A stretch of 64,000 nucleotides of DNA from Rhynchopus euleeides. Lineage: Eukaryota; Euglenozoa; Diplonemea; Diplonemida; Diplonemidae. Position 1 is the stretch's first letter. Each line of letters starts with the position of its first letter. The notes beneath the pieces were generated by a model, which worked only from the letters and a program-made list of their open reading frames with translations, did not search any database and was not told where the DNA came from. The position numbers were made by a program, and so were the translations under genes. Of the stretch, positions 41,291 through 51,869 are shown in pieces. The stretch is from assembly GCA_963210315.1 (NCBI GenBank), contig OY723252.1:372001-436000 (forward strand), given 5' to 3'.

Positions 41291-41415
41291 AAACCGGGAA
41301 CCGGGAAACCCTGGTTTTGAAAACCGGAAAACCAGACCTATCTTATCCCCTGGAAAACCGGGAACCGGGAAACCCTGGTTTTGAAAACCGGAAAACCAGA
41401 CCTATCTTATCCCCT
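41286..41415. repeat. Two 64-bp tandem units related to inverted repeat X start
   Basis: Each unit contains ACCGGGAACCGGGAAACC and ends CAGACCTATCTTATCCCC. Reversed, this resembles the opening of repeat X (ATAAGATAG, then TTTTCCGGTTTTTCTGGTTTT). With copy 2 it brackets 40376-41415 as an inverted pair. Confidence 0.7.
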
Positions 41416-42109
41416 GCCTATATAATGGGCGTGTGATCAAAACGTTTCGTTGCCTCCGACACAACAGCCGATGTGCCATCTGAAGATCTGCCAGTTGGCA
41501 GGACACGATGATGTTGGTTAGGGTACCATCCTGTGCCCACAGCGTTCTCGAGAGCGGGGTCTTCACGGAGAGGGCAACACGCTGCAGCATGGCCAGTCTG
41601 AACGTCATGTGTGGCCGCCCTTGGTGCCGTCCTGTTTCGAACCTCCTCTGCGACGTCCCCCCCCCCGCCCATTTCCTCCTCAGGCATGCACAGGGGTCAA
41701 GGTACATGGAGGGGCACACCCCAGCAGGCATAAGCAGGTTCAGTTATGTCTTGGTATCAAGGTTTAAGAATGTGTAAATTCCTGCAGAACTTACAAGTTT
41801 TGCTTGTCACAACATTGGGGGGGGGGGGGGTGTTTTTTGTTTTTGTTGCCTTTGTGTCAATGCACACTACAACACCAAATACCAAGGGTGGGGGCGTTCT
41901 GTCTTTAGTCCTGTTTCATTCGTGTGTTCATTCTGAATACAAGATGATGGAAACAAAAGGGAAAACAGGCATGCCCCTCACCACTCAGCGTATCTGCAGA
42001 GCCATGTGCACGTACGTACACTCTGGGTACACATAGCCGCTCTGCCTTGGGAACAGAGAATGGGGATATATATAAGCAGGTTCAGATTGCGATCGAAGTC
42101 TGAGTGGTT
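41416..42109. other. Spacer 3' of DUF4116 copy 2
   Basis: A minus-strand frame at 41402-41731 (MTFRLAMLQRVALSVKTPLS) is open but unrecognised. 41820-41920 matches the spacer beside DUF4116 copy 1. No gene is called. Confidence 0.35.
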
Positions 42110-44158
42110 CTAATGCAGCTCAGGAAAGGCGGCAGCAAGGACGTCGCTGTCGCGCCGCAGAGGGGCAGATGCGTAGATGAAGGCGTCTGGGTCGGCACGC
42201 ACAGCCGCCAGCACCACCTCCTTGTCGCAGCACAGCGCTGTAGGGGCGTGCTGCAGGGCACATCCCTTCTGTCGCACAGCCGCCAGCACCACCTCACGCT
42301 TGTTCCACAGTGTGGTGTCGGCGAAGCGCAGCGCACTGCCGCAACTCGTCACGGCTGCGAGGACCACCTCTTCGTCAGCACAGAAGACAGGATCGACGAA
42401 CTGCAGTGCACCGCCGTGTGCACGAGCTGCTTGAAGCACAACCGACCTGTCGCTTCGCAGTGAAGGGTCAGCGAACTGCATGGCCCTCCCGTCCTGCAAG
42501 ACGGCGATCTCTTGAAGCTCCTTGTCACGGCACAGTGAGTAACTGGCGTAGCGAAGAGCGCGCCCGCACTTGTTTATGGCTGCAAGCATGAAGTCTCTGT
42601 CGCTGAGGAACGCAGAGTCGGCGACGCGAAGAGCGTTGCCGGCGTGTGCGGCTGCAAGCACCAGCTCTCGGGGACAGCAGTAGTGATGGGCCACCCACGC
42701 CGATGATTTCGCAGATTCGAGCGCCATGTCTTCGCGCGGCAGGTCATCCGAAGCGTACTGCAGAGAAGCACCGTTCTTCCTCACGGCTGTGAGGACCACA
42801 TCACTGTTGCTGCGGATGGAATCGTCACAGAACTCCAAGGCCATCGGGTCCTGCGCCACTGCAGCAAGCTGCATATCGATGTCGTTGTCGTAGTTGGCAT
42901 ACCGCAAGGCACGCCCATTCAGCTTGACACACTGCATCCTGAAGTCTCTGTCGGTGCGCAGAGACGCAGCAGCTTCCTTCAGCAGGTCAGGGTCGCGCCG
43001 CACGCCCGCAAGGAACACCTCCCGGTCCTCCTTCAAGTGATCGTCAGCCCAGATCAGGGCAGTCATATAGCCCTGCCCCTTGCTGCGCATCGCGGTGAGG
43101 AGCACCTCTCTGTCACCGGAGAACGTCGGTGCGCCCCGCAGGGAGCCCGGATACGTCTCCACAGCTGCAAGGACGAGGTCGCGGTCACGGCACAAGGAAG
43201 CATCTGAGTCAAATAGGGCCTTGCCGTGCCACATCACAGCCTCGCGTTGGAACTCCATGTCGCAGCGGAGGCGGTCGGAGGCGAACCTGAAGGAAGACGG
43301 CGCCACACGCAGGGCAGCCAACACCACCTCCTTGTCGCCACGCAGCTCTTCGGAGACCGCATCGAGGGAGAGGTTGCTCCTGCAGTTGAGCACCAGGTTC
43401 TTGTCGGAGCGCAGTGCCTCGCCTGCGTACTCCATCCCAGCACCGTGTGCCGCCAGGAGCACGTCCCTGTCGTTGCGGAGTGCCTCAGATGCCCAGCGGA
43501 GTGCAGCGCCTTTGCTTTGCACCGCCGCCATGACCACCTCCCTGTCGGCCTGCAGGTCTGTAGACACGTATTCGAGTGCATCACCATTGCGCATGACGAG
43601 ATCGAGCACGAAAGCCTTGATGGTCAGCAGCGTTTTAGATGCGTACTTCAGGGGGCTGGCGGAGAACATCCCAGCGGCCAGCACCACATCCTTGTTTGCC
43701 TGCATCGCTTCGGAGGCGTATTGAAGCGCATTGGCGTCCTTTTTCACAGCGAAGATGACGAGGCGTTCGTTGTTGCGCAGAGTCTCGTCGACATACTGTA
43801 AAGCCCGTTCGTCGCAATGAAGCACCATCTCAAGCGCTACATCCTCGCTGCACCGTGCCCAAGCAGGCATCTGGGCTGCAGTAATTTTGTTGTTTTCCAG
43901 CTCACTCACAAGGCGTTTCCCCGACAAGGCGACGTCGATGGAGCAACCCTGCGACACACCTGCGGCACCGCACAGAGGGGTGCTGTCGTCCAGCTCCTCC
44001 TCATCCACCGACAACTCGACGTCCTCCGGAAGCGCGTCAGCAGGCGACCCGAGCACCACGTCGAGTGCCTTTGCTTTCAGAAGCTCCAGCGTGTCGCCCT
44101 CCTCGATATGCACCGCATGCTGCTCGCCGCACAGCGCGTCCTTCAGGAACACCTCCAT
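42110..44158 (-). CDS. Ubiquitin-like domain plus DUF4116-repeat protein, copy 2
   Basis: 682 residues, ATG at 44158, stop TAG. It has the same layout as copy 1. The ubiquitin-like start is MEVFLKDALCGEQHAVHI with SVDEEELDDSTPLCGAAG. A more diverged linker follows (LVSELENNKITAAQMPAW), then DUF4116 repeats such as LRNDRDVLLAAHG and LRSDRSVVLQAARAHGGA. It is the most diverged of the four in its N-terminal half, while its last third is nearly identical to the others, suggesting gene conversion at the C-terminal end. A scaffold or adaptor role is inferred. Confidence 0.88.
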   Translation of the reverse strand: MEVFLKDALCGEQHAVHIEEGDTLELLKAKALDVVLGSPADALPEDVELSVDEEELDDSTPLCGAAGVSQGCSIDVALSGKRLVSELENNKITAAQMPAWARCSEDVALEMVLHCDERALQYVDETLRNNERLVIFAVKKDANALQYASEAMQANKDVVLAAGMFSASPLKYASKTLLTIKAFVLDLVMRNGDALEYVSTDLQADREVVMAAVQSKGAALRWASEALRNDRDVLLAAHGAGMEYAGEALRSDKNLVLNCRSNLSLDAVSEELRGDKEVVLAALRVAPSSFRFASDRLRCDMEFQREAVMWHGKALFDSDASLCRDRDLVLAAVETYPGSLRGAPTFSGDREVLLTAMRSKGQGYMTALIWADDHLKEDREVFLAGVRRDPDLLKEAAASLRTDRDFRMQCVKLNGRALRYANYDNDIDMQLAAVAQDPMALEFCDDSIRSNSDVVLTAVRKNGASLQYASDDLPREDMALESAKSSAWVAHHYCCPRELVLAAAHAGNALRVADSAFLSDRDFMLAAINKCGRALRYASYSLCRDKELQEIAVLQDGRAMQFADPSLRSDRSVVLQAARAHGGALQFVDPVFCADEEVVLAAVTSCGSALRFADTTLWNKREVVLAAVRQKGCALQHAPTALCCDKEVVLAAVRADPDAFIYASAPLRRDSDVLAAAFPELH

Positions 44159-45050
44159 CGTCTCTCACACCTGCGTTTGCTTTGCTGGTGGTGTTGCTTG
44201 CGTGTGTGTGTGTGTGTGGTGACCACGTTTTGTGTGGGGAGATCCTGCGCGGATCATAGCCCACCCTGTGTGTGTGTGTGTGGTGGTGGTGTGGAGAATA
44301 TAATCCAGAAAGAAGGTGTGCTGACTATCAGATTAGGCCGTTTGGCTGGGCCGATGCGGGGGGGCGGGGCGGAGCGGGTGTCTTTTTTTTGTCACCAAAA
44401 CCGACGGCCACCGCTCGCCCTATTTTGTTTTGACACCGACAGGGGGGGGTGGCGCTTGCTGTCATGATATTGTGTTGTTTGTCCTGTGTTGTGTCGTTAC
44501 GTTGTGTGGGCAAAAGGGGACACAGGAAGCAGGACACGACGCAGCATGGGGCATGCATACAGACAGGGTATACAGCAGGATGAAGGATCGAAGAAGACCC
44601 GGACCGAGCAGGGGAGGGGGGTAAAGAGTAGGATGTAGAATTGATCCCGAGCAGGGGAGGGGGGGACAGCGGCTGGGCTAACTTTCTGGTGGTGGGGGTT
44701 TCGCGAGTGTTTTTCGGGGTTCTTTCGGGCGACATTCTCTTTGGTGTGAACCAAAACTATTATACCCTCCAACCCCCACCCCCACCCGTTGCAAAGCCTT
44801 CTAGAGTTGGCTTACATCTGGTGCCTATTATGTTTGGGGCCACGCAGCGGTTATCAAAAAGAATACTCCAACAGTGTCTCGGCAGGGCATGGCAATGCCG
44901 ACAGCCTGACGACACCTGCGGCTTAACACCTCTACAGTCGCAAAGCACCCCAGCCGCCCCTTTTTGGGAACACAGCTCATCTGACAGCTGGACAGCCTGT
45001 CTCCGAGCCACCCGGAATCACAACCTATCAAGCAGAGCTCAGCCAAAACC
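44159..45050. other. 5' flank of DUF4116 copy 2 and unassigned spacer
   Basis: Contains TG microsatellites near 44200-44220 and 44268-44285 and a G-rich stretch near 44355-44390. Short ORFs on both strands show no family signature. Confidence 0.4.
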
Positions 45051-45344
45051 TCAGAACACCAGAGGCTGCTGCGGGTGGTGCTGCCCGTGCTGGGCAGGGT
45101 GGCGCAGGGCACGCCCTGGCACTCCCGATGCCGTATTGGCAGCATCCGCAGGCTCGATATTGTCTGCGTTCTCCCACGGTACATCCTTCCCCTTGTCAGC
45201 TGCTGCCTGAGCCCCCAGGGGGTGTGCAGCAGTTGTCACGGCCGTCTCGGCAGACTCGTCCGCCGAGGCCTCCCCCGTGCTCAACGTGGTGTTGCCCGTG
45301 TTGTTGAAATCGGCATCTGCAGGCACGCCCTCCTCCAGCTTCAC
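45051..45344 (-). other. Possible 3' terminal exon of the LRR gene
   Basis: The minus-strand frame begins right after an ACAACAG acceptor-like site and reads VKLEEGVPADADFNNTG onward, acidic and Ala/Thr-rich, for 98 codons to a TGA. The upstream LRR ORF decays into low-complexity codons after NALQHLWAEAP, where a GTATGG donor-like site sits (46292). Joining them keeps phase 0 and removes a 948-base intron that contains a mobile element. This is inference without transcript support. Confidence 0.4.
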
Positions 45345-45381
45345 CTGTTGTGCGTGTGGGTGGAAGGGGGAGGGGGGGCGC

Positions 45382-45809
45382 CAGTGGTGGCTGCGTACGC
45401 GTACGCAGCGTGTTTTTCAGAAAGTGCGTACGGTGTACGCGTACGGCGCTGCGTACGGCAGTCTCTGGAGCACAGGAGACGGCCATGGCCGCACACCAAA
45501 TCCGACAGTCGGAACTCAGGTGTACCAGGGGCAGCCTTCGAGCCTTCCAGTCGGAAGTGGTACCTGTTGCAGTATGCTTGCGGGTGTACTTGCAGGTGTT
45601 GCGAGTTTTTCGCCACGTGCGCGGTAAGGAACCATCTGCGAAAGGCAGGAGCAAAGGCCAGGGCCTGGGTGGCCTACTGTGTGCTGAGAGATCTGGAATA
45701 CCAGCCGTACGCAAATTCTGCGTACGCGTACGCAGCGCAATTTTCAGAAAGTGCGTACGGCATACACGTACGCGTACGCGTACCGTCCGGCCGTACGCTG
45801 CCACCACTG
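45382..45809. mobile_element. Palindrome-rich element with CAGTGGTGGC inverted ends (hAT-like, non-autonomous?)
   Basis: 428 bp. Left end CAGTGGTGGCTGCGTACG; right end in reverse CAGTGGTGGCAGCGTACG, 17 of 18 matching. Just inside both ends is a direct repeat, GCGTACGCGTACGCAGCG followed by TTTTCAGAAAGTGCGTACGG. Many hAT-type elements have CAGTG/CAGNG ends and such subterminal repeats. No clear 8-bp target duplication is visible. It shares its skeleton and the outer CACTGCCCTAGG phrase with the element at 12038-12842. Confidence 0.65.
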
Positions 45810-46223
45810 CCCTAGGCATACAGCGTAGGCTGGGGGGGGGGGGGGGGGTGCAGGGCGATTCGCATGTCTCAAATAGCTGCTTCTGCTGCTGTGCATAGCA
45901 TACCCCTTTGTACGACACCGTCAGGGCAAACGCCAGCGCATCCAGAGCGCTCTGGCCTATCCCCTGTTCGGCGGGTGTGGTGGTGTGCCCCCTCCCGCAG
46001 GGTGCGGATGCCCTCACCCAGAAGAACAGAACAGTGAAGCCACCTTCGTGGCCTCAGCAGCTGCCACAACCTGCCTCAGGTCAAAGAAAAGACTGTTGGC
46101 AGCGCAGGTAGATACACACGGTGCGCACAAACAAACGGCTCCTCCTCGTCAAAACAAGGGCTTTGGGTGGGGTCCAGGCAAAATGGGGCCACGCCTCTGG
46201 CAAGTCCATCAGGGTGTAAAGAC

Positions 46224-49200
46224 TCACATCCACCCCACCCCACCCCTCCCCTCCCCTCCCCTCCCCCTCCCTCTCTCTCTCCGTCTCCATACCGGCGCCT
46301 CTGCCCAGAGATGTTGAAGCGCATTGTTCATCTTTACGGCCTCCGTGATGAGCGTCACACCCTGCTGGGTGAGCTCGTTCCCACTCACGTCCAGCTCCGA
46401 CAGGTGCTGGTTGGTGCGCAGCATGTCGGCAATCGCCTTTGCGCCTGCGAGGCCTATACCGTTGTCACGCAGGTCGAGAGAGGTCAGCGTCGTGTTGTCC
46501 GCCAGCACCGTGGCGAGGGGCACCATATTCCGCTTGATGAGGTTGTTCGGAAGCTTGAGGGTTTTCAGGTGGGGGGACTCCCTCAGCATCCCCACAAGCA
46601 GAGGGACCTGGTCATCCCCCACGTCGCAGAAGGACAGATCCAACACCTCGACATGCGGGTTCATCGCGATCGCCTCCGTCACCAGATGCAGGCTGACGCC
46701 GTCGTAATAACCTAACGCCAGCCACCCCTCCATACATATGCTGGTGACGTGCGGGTTCCCCAGCACAACCTTCTGCAGCAGGGAGCAGAAAGCTTTGTCT
46801 TTGTGGTTCAGGGCCTGGAGGAGGCGGATTTTCTTGAGGGTGTCTGGTGTGACGGTGTTCCCCCCGACATGCAGCTCCTTCAGGTTCGAGTTTGTCTCGA
46901 GGCATTCGAGGAGGAGGAGACCTCCTGCCTCTGTGATGAGATTCCCGGACAGGTCGATGTGCGAGAGGCTCTTGTGGTTGCTCAGGATTGGGGCGAGCGA
47001 TTCGACCCCATCATCTCCGATGAGGTTGCAGCTCACATCCAGGGATCGGACCGAGCAGTTTATACGGAGCATCGCCGCGAGGCTCGCAACCCCAGCCCCT
47101 GTGATGCTGTTCCTTGCCAAGGCGATGTTCTCGGCATAGGCGTCCGTCTTCAGAATCTCGCTCAGCAGACCCACACCATCGTCATTCAGCCCCAGCATCA
47201 CATCCTCCTTAGTCTGACACCCACCCTCCTTCTCCTCCTCCTCCCCCCTCTCACCGAGAGGCGGAGTGTCTTGCTTCGATGCGCTCCTCGTAACCCCGGA
47301 TGACCACCCCGATTCTCCATCACACGGCCCGGCTGCCCCTGTATCCCGCAGAGGGCAGTTAAGATTGAGCTCGTCTTCCACCGTGCTGCGTCTCGGATTC
47401 TGCTGCAGACGGGGCCTCCCAACCCCGCCTGCGGAAGAGGGGGGCCCTTGGAAGACCGGTGCGGGTGGGGTGTCGGAGAGTGGAGTGGCAGGCTCTGCCC
47501 CGCCTGCCGACGGCTGCGGGGGGGAGGGGCTCGAAACGTCAACCATCACCTGGGTGGGGTCCCGCTTGAGTGATGCGATCACAACCTTCTTGAGCTGCCG
47601 CGGGAAGTGGTTGAGATAGACGAACTGTGCCAGCTGGTCCTCTTCGTATTGGTTACACCCGTTGGAGGCGATGTCAAGCTCGCGGATGGTGTCGTTGGTG
47701 TGAAGGGCCCTCACCAACGCTGCTGCGGACCCGCCGATGCTGTTCCCGCTGAGGTTGAGGTAGCGGATGGTCCGGTTGGATGCAACGAGCTCTGCGAGGA
47801 TATCCCCTCCCTCCACATCGACCCCGCAGCCCGCCAGGTCGACGCTGGTGACGCTTTCGGAGTTCATTATCGCGTCGACCAGCAGCGCGACATACTTATC
47901 GGTAAACCTCTTGTCGTGATGCTCCACCGTCTGAAGGGCACCCCTCCGAACCGCATCGATGTCACTCTTCAGGCCACCCGGGCCGTTGTTCAGCAGCAGC
48001 TGTATCGTCAGCTCCGTCACCAGGTCCTCCCGCACCCCGGCATTCCCTTGCAGGTCGAGGGACGTGACCGTGTTGTTCCCGTATATATCCAACCTCAGGG
48101 CAGATATCAGGCTCTCACACCCTTCATTTCCAATCTTGTTATACGCGAGATCGATCGCCGCGAGGGTTCTGTTGACGTGGAGGGCTGAGGCCAGCTCCGC
48201 AGCGCCTGGGTTCTGAACAGAGCAGCTACGAAGGGAGAGAGACCGCAGGGCGATGTTCTGCCGCAGGCAGTGTGCGAGGTAACCGATCCCCGTGTCGGTG
48301 ATAGCAGTGCCTTGGGAGAGATCGAGCGATGTCAACGTGTTGTTGTACTGCAGGGCACCGCCCAGTAGGTAACACGTCGTGTCGTTGTGGGTCAGCGACC
48401 CGCTGAGATCCAGCTCCGTCAGAGTGGCATCCGCCTGATCTCTCAGCACCAGAAGCGCCTTCCTCAGCAGCGGCTGCCCGTTCATATTCCTGCCCTGGAT
48501 GCGGGTGACGGTGTCAGGAGGGATGCCCGTGCCTTGCAGCCCGAGCTGCAGCAGTGAGGTATTCGCGCCGAACGCTGCCTCGGCTGCTGCCTCCACGGCA
48601 GAGCCGGGGGAGAGGTCAGTCCCGGAGAGATCCAACACCTGCAGCTGCGTGTTGACGTGCAGGCATGCCAGCAGGTGGCAGGCCCCGACAGAAGTGATGG
48701 AGGTGTACGAAAGGTTGAGGACGCGCAGCGGGGCGCCCGGGGCGCGAAGCAGCGCGGCGAGGTAGTTGACGCAGCTGGCGTCCGTCACCAGGCGGTTGTG
48801 GCTTAGGTTGAGGGTGGTGACGTGGGTGTTGCCGCGCATCGCCTCGCAGGTCGTGAATACAGTCGCATCCGACGTGCTCTTCCCGCTCAGGTCCAGCGAG
48901 GCGACGGAGGGGTCGTCCACCTTGACAAGCGGGAGTGTCTTCTTTATCTCCAGCTCTGCGTTGAGCGACACGGCGCGCTGCAGCTCGGACACCGCAGACT
49001 CGCTCGCCGCGTTGCCCCGGAAGTCGAGGTGCATCAAGGTTGTGTTGCCCTCCAGCGCCCCGAGGAGGTGCTCCACCGCTGTCCCATCCAGCTGGTTGTA
49101 AGCCAGGTCGAGATCTGTGAGGTTTGCGGACCGCGGGTCCACCAGGAAGTCGGCAAACGCCTTCGCCACACCGGAGCCCTCCAGCACGTTGTTCCGGAGG

Positions 49201-51869
49201 GACACCGTGTTGACGCGGGGGCACTGCTTCAGCGTCTCGACGAGGCAGTGGGCGCCAGCGAGGGTGATGTGGTTGTGCCCGAGAAGCACCTTCTCGATGT
49301 AGTCGTTCTTCATGAGGACCTCACAGAGGTACTGCAGCTGCACGTTGGTCACCTGAGACCCGCTCATCGAGGAGGAGCAATCGACAGTGCGGTAGTCTGG
49401 GTCGTTGCGCGAGATATCGCGGAGGAGGTGCTTCAGGCTTTCGGGCTGATTGTTGAATCGGAGTGTGTACTGGAGTTTCTCGTGCATGGCCTGCGAGACG
49501 TATTTGTTCCCGTCGACGCAGATGGAGCGCACCTCGGGGCGGTCGTCCGTCATCTTGATGATCTCCTGAACCCCCGCGTCTGTGAGCCGGTTGTTCCCCA
49601 CATCCAGGGCAACCAGCGATTTGTTCCTTTTGAACAGCTTGACCAGCTCCTGAAGCCCCTTGTCTCCCAGGCGGTTCCCCTGAAAATCCAGGCTTGTAAA
49701 CTCCGAGCTGTCGCCAACGGCAATCGCCAGGGCGCGCGCCGCGTTGTTAAACACATCCTCGTGGATATCGGGGTCGGCTATGTTCTGGATGTTCTTGAGG
49801 TCCAGCTTCCCAGGAGGCACCTTCCCCATGATGAGGCTGACGAGAAAGGGCTTGATTTTCGGGAGGCACCGGTGCCCCTCAACCAAGGTCTGGATCCCAC
49901 GCTCCAGCTCGGGCTCCATCTTGTTGCCGCTCACATCCAGCTCCGTGAGTGAGGCGGGAGTTACGTTCTTCAGAAACTCGAAGAAAACCTTCCCCCCTGC
50001 ATCCAAGAGGTGGTTGTTGCTGAGATCGAGCGAGGTGAGAGCGTTGTGGTACGTCAGGACGTCTGTGAGCATCTTGGCAACCTCATAGTCCAACCCGTTG
50101 TTATTCCGCAGCGACAGCCTGCGGAGCGTGTACCGGTTCACAAGCAGACCGTCGCAGAGGTGCTTCGCACCCTTCTTCGTGATGAGGTTATCCGACAGGT
50201 CGAGATCGGTCAGCACGTAGCTTTCCTGGAGGATTGCCCCCAGCACCGAGGCAGAGGAGTCTTTGAGGGCAAACTCATTTGCCTGCCCCCGGAGGTCGAC
50301 TGTGGTGAAAGAGGCATCGCCGCGGTGCAGCTTCGCAACGATGGACCTCAGTGCAGGCGGCTCCGATGCCACAGCGCGGCAGTCCTTCAGGGCCCGGAGT
50401 GTGATCTTGGAGACATGTGTGCCCGTGAGGTTGAGCTCTTTAAGGAGGTTGGTGTGCTGTACAGCGCGGACAAAGTGCGCCCCCGACTCGCTTACGCCTG
50501 GGTTGTCGCTGAGATCAAGCTTAGTCAGGGCGGTCGTCTCCGCGGCTGCGGCTGCCAGAGCCTTGCCCCCGATGTCGTCAATCCCTGTGTTGTTGAGCTG
50601 CAGCGACGCAATGGTGTTGTTGGCCCGCAGCGCAGCCGCGAGGTAGCTGGCGCCCTCCCCTCCGATACTGTTGTTGCTGAAGCTCAGCGTCCTGATCCCG
50701 CGGTTCACCTTCAGCGCGTCTGACAGGAAGCGGGTCCCGATGGCGGTGATGTTATTGTTGCTCAGGTCGAGCGCTGTGAGGTTCGTGTTGTCGCGCAGCA
50801 CCTGCGACAGAAGCTTCGCAGACACATCGTCGTAATATCTGCAGCTCACATGCTCGTCGAGGTGCAGTATCACGACATCCGGATCGTTCCGCGCAAGCTT
50901 CGGGAGATACTTCTTCAGATACAGCGGCTGCCTGTTGAGGACAAGCTGGTGCTCTAGCTCATAGGCCATCTCGTCGGAAACGCAGTTCCCCTTCACGTTA
51001 ATCACGGTGATGCAGTTGTTTATTTCAAGGCTTTCCAGAAGCGCTTCCACACCGGCATTGGTGATGTTGTTCGAAAAGAGGTCAAGCGTGTCGATGCGCT
51101 GGTTGCGGAGCAACATTTCCGCCATGGCGGCTGCTCCCTTATCACCGATCTGCTGGTTGCACAGCCGCAGCGTGTGCACGGTGTTGCACCCGACAAGCGC
51201 TTCAGCGAGCCTCTGTGCTGCCCAGCAGTCCAGCTTTGATTCGGGCGAATGCTGGAAGTCGCGGAACTGCGACTCGCAGTCGAAGGAGAGGTCGATGAGC
51301 TGAAGGTCTCCGTTGCGGATCGACTTCAGTGCAGCCTTCAGCTCTGCAGGGCGAGAGTTCAGAAGCACCGTCACGGTGAGCGTCTCGGCAAGCGAGGGAG
51401 TCAGCTGGGGGCTTCCCGACACGTCAAGCGTCTTCAGGGTTTTGTTAGCCTCCAGAGCGCCGAGGAGCGCAACCACCCCTTCATCCGTGATGCGGTTCCC
51501 CCCGAGAAGCAGCGATTCGATGGATTTGTTGGCCTCCAGCATCGATGCGAGGGCCCGGCACCCATCCACGCCGATGAAATTATCGCGGAGGTCCACAGTG
51601 TGGACAACTGTGTTGCACTGCAGCGCGTCGCACAGAGAAAGGGTTGCAGGGTCGGTCAGCCCTGTCCCCTTCAGCTCCAGCGTGTGCAACGCCTCGCTCC
51701 CCCCGTAGAGCAACGGGAGGTACTCCACAGCAAGCTGGCGGTGCGCTGCGTGCTTCTCAAGCAGCTCCTCAAAGTTCATCCCTGCAAGCGGCAGCCCCGC
51801 GTCTGGCCCGCCTGCCAGCTGCGCTGCGGCCGCATCAGTGATGTTGCCCCCAGACGTGTCGGGGGCCAT
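46224..51869 (-). CDS. Giant leucine-rich-repeat protein (ribonuclease-inhibitor/NLRC-type LRRs)
   Basis: 1881 residues from the ATG at 51869 (MAPDTSGGNITDAAAAQL); the frame upstream is proline-rich and not chosen. Tens of RI-like repeats follow the pattern LxxLDLSxNxIxxxGxxxLAxxLxxN (for example LTALDLSNNNITAIGTRF and HIDLSGNLITEAGGLLLLE). They are interrupted at intervals by PLLRKALLVLRD or QPLYLKKYLPKL-type helical inserts. A disordered Ser/Pro/Glu-rich linker at about residues 1440-1556 separates a final LRR block. There is no NACHT, kinase or membrane segment, so this is a protein-interaction scaffold, probably cytoplasmic or cytoskeletal (inference). The last about 20 codons are Arg/Gly low complexity from a purine microsatellite, so the true end may lie in a spliced exon at 45051-45344. 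Confidence 0.9.
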   Translation of the reverse strand: MAPDTSGGNITDAAAAQLAGGPDAGLPLAGMNFEELLEKHAAHRQLAVEYLPLLYGGSEALHTLELKGTGLTDPATLSLCDALQCNTVVHTVDLRDNFIGVDGCRALASMLEANKSIESLLLGGNRITDEGVVALLGALEANKTLKTLDVSGSPQLTPSLAETLTVTVLLNSRPAELKAALKSIRNGDLQLIDLSFDCESQFRDFQHSPESKLDCWAAQRLAEALVGCNTVHTLRLCNQQIGDKGAAAMAEMLLRNQRIDTLDLFSNNITNAGVEALLESLEINNCITVINVKGNCVSDEMAYELEHQLVLNRQPLYLKKYLPKLARNDPDVVILHLDEHVSCRYYDDVSAKLLSQVLRDNTNLTALDLSNNNITAIGTRFLSDALKVNRGIRTLSFSNNSIGGEGASYLAAALRANNTIASLQLNNTGIDDIGGKALAAAAAETTALTKLDLSDNPGVSESGAHFVRAVQHTNLLKELNLTGTHVSKITLRALKDCRAVASEPPALRSIVAKLHRGDASFTTVDLRGQANEFALKDSSASVLGAILQESYVLTDLDLSDNLITKKGAKHLCDGLLVNRYTLRRLSLRNNNGLDYEVAKMLTDVLTYHNALTSLDLSNNHLLDAGGKVFFEFLKNVTPASLTELDVSGNKMEPELERGIQTLVEGHRCLPKIKPFLVSLIMGKVPPGKLDLKNIQNIADPDIHEDVFNNAARALAIAVGDSSEFTSLDFQGNRLGDKGLQELVKLFKRNKSLVALDVGNNRLTDAGVQEIIKMTDDRPEVRSICVDGNKYVSQAMHEKLQYTLRFNNQPESLKHLLRDISRNDPDYRTVDCSSSMSGSQVTNVQLQYLCEVLMKNDYIEKVLLGHNHITLAGAHCLVETLKQCPRVNTVSLRNNVLEGSGVAKAFADFLVDPRSANLTDLDLAYNQLDGTAVEHLLGALEGNTTLMHLDFRGNAASESAVSELQRAVSLNAELEIKKTLPLVKVDDPSVASLDLSGKSTSDATVFTTCEAMRGNTHVTTLNLSHNRLVTDASCVNYLAALLRAPGAPLRVLNLSYTSITSVGACHLLACLHVNTQLQVLDLSGTDLSPGSAVEAAAEAAFGANTSLLQLGLQGTGIPPDTVTRIQGRNMNGQPLLRKALLVLRDQADATLTELDLSGSLTHNDTTCYLLGGALQYNNTLTSLDLSQGTAITDTGIGYLAHCLRQNIALRSLSLRSCSVQNPGAAELASALHVNRTLAAIDLAYNKIGNEGCESLISALRLDIYGNNTVTSLDLQGNAGVREDLVTELTIQLLLNNGPGGLKSDIDAVRRGALQTVEHHDKRFTDKYVALLVDAIMNSESVTSVDLAGCGVDVEGGDILAELVASNRTIRYLNLSGNSIGGSAAALVRALHTNDTIRELDIASNGCNQYEEDQLAQFVYLNHFPRQLKKVVIASLKRDPTQVMVDVSSPSPPQPSAGGAEPATPLSDTPPAPVFQGPPSSAGGVGRPRLQQNPRRSTVEDELNLNCPLRDTGAAGPCDGESGWSSGVTRSASKQDTPPLGERGEEEEKEGGCQTKEDVMLGLNDDGVGLLSEILKTDAYAENIALARNSITGAGVASLAAMLRINCSVRSLDVSCNLIGDDGVESLAPILSNHKSLSHIDLSGNLITEAGGLLLLECLETNSNLKELHVGGNTVTPDTLKKIRLLQALNHKDKAFCSLLQKVVLGNPHVTSICMEGWLALGYYDGVSLHLVTEAIAMNPHVEVLDLSFCDVGDDQVPLLVGMLRESPHLKTLKLPNNLIKRNMVPLATVLADNTTLTSLDLRDNGIGLAGAKAIADMLRTNQHLSELDVSGNELTQQGVTLITEAVKMNNALQHLWAEAPVWRRRERGRGRGGEGRGGVGWM

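Noticed and set aside
45075-45898. Plus-strand ORFs across the CGTACG-rich element
   Set aside because: Frames translate the palindromic ends into Tyr/Ala or Arg/Val repeats; no transposase motif is present.
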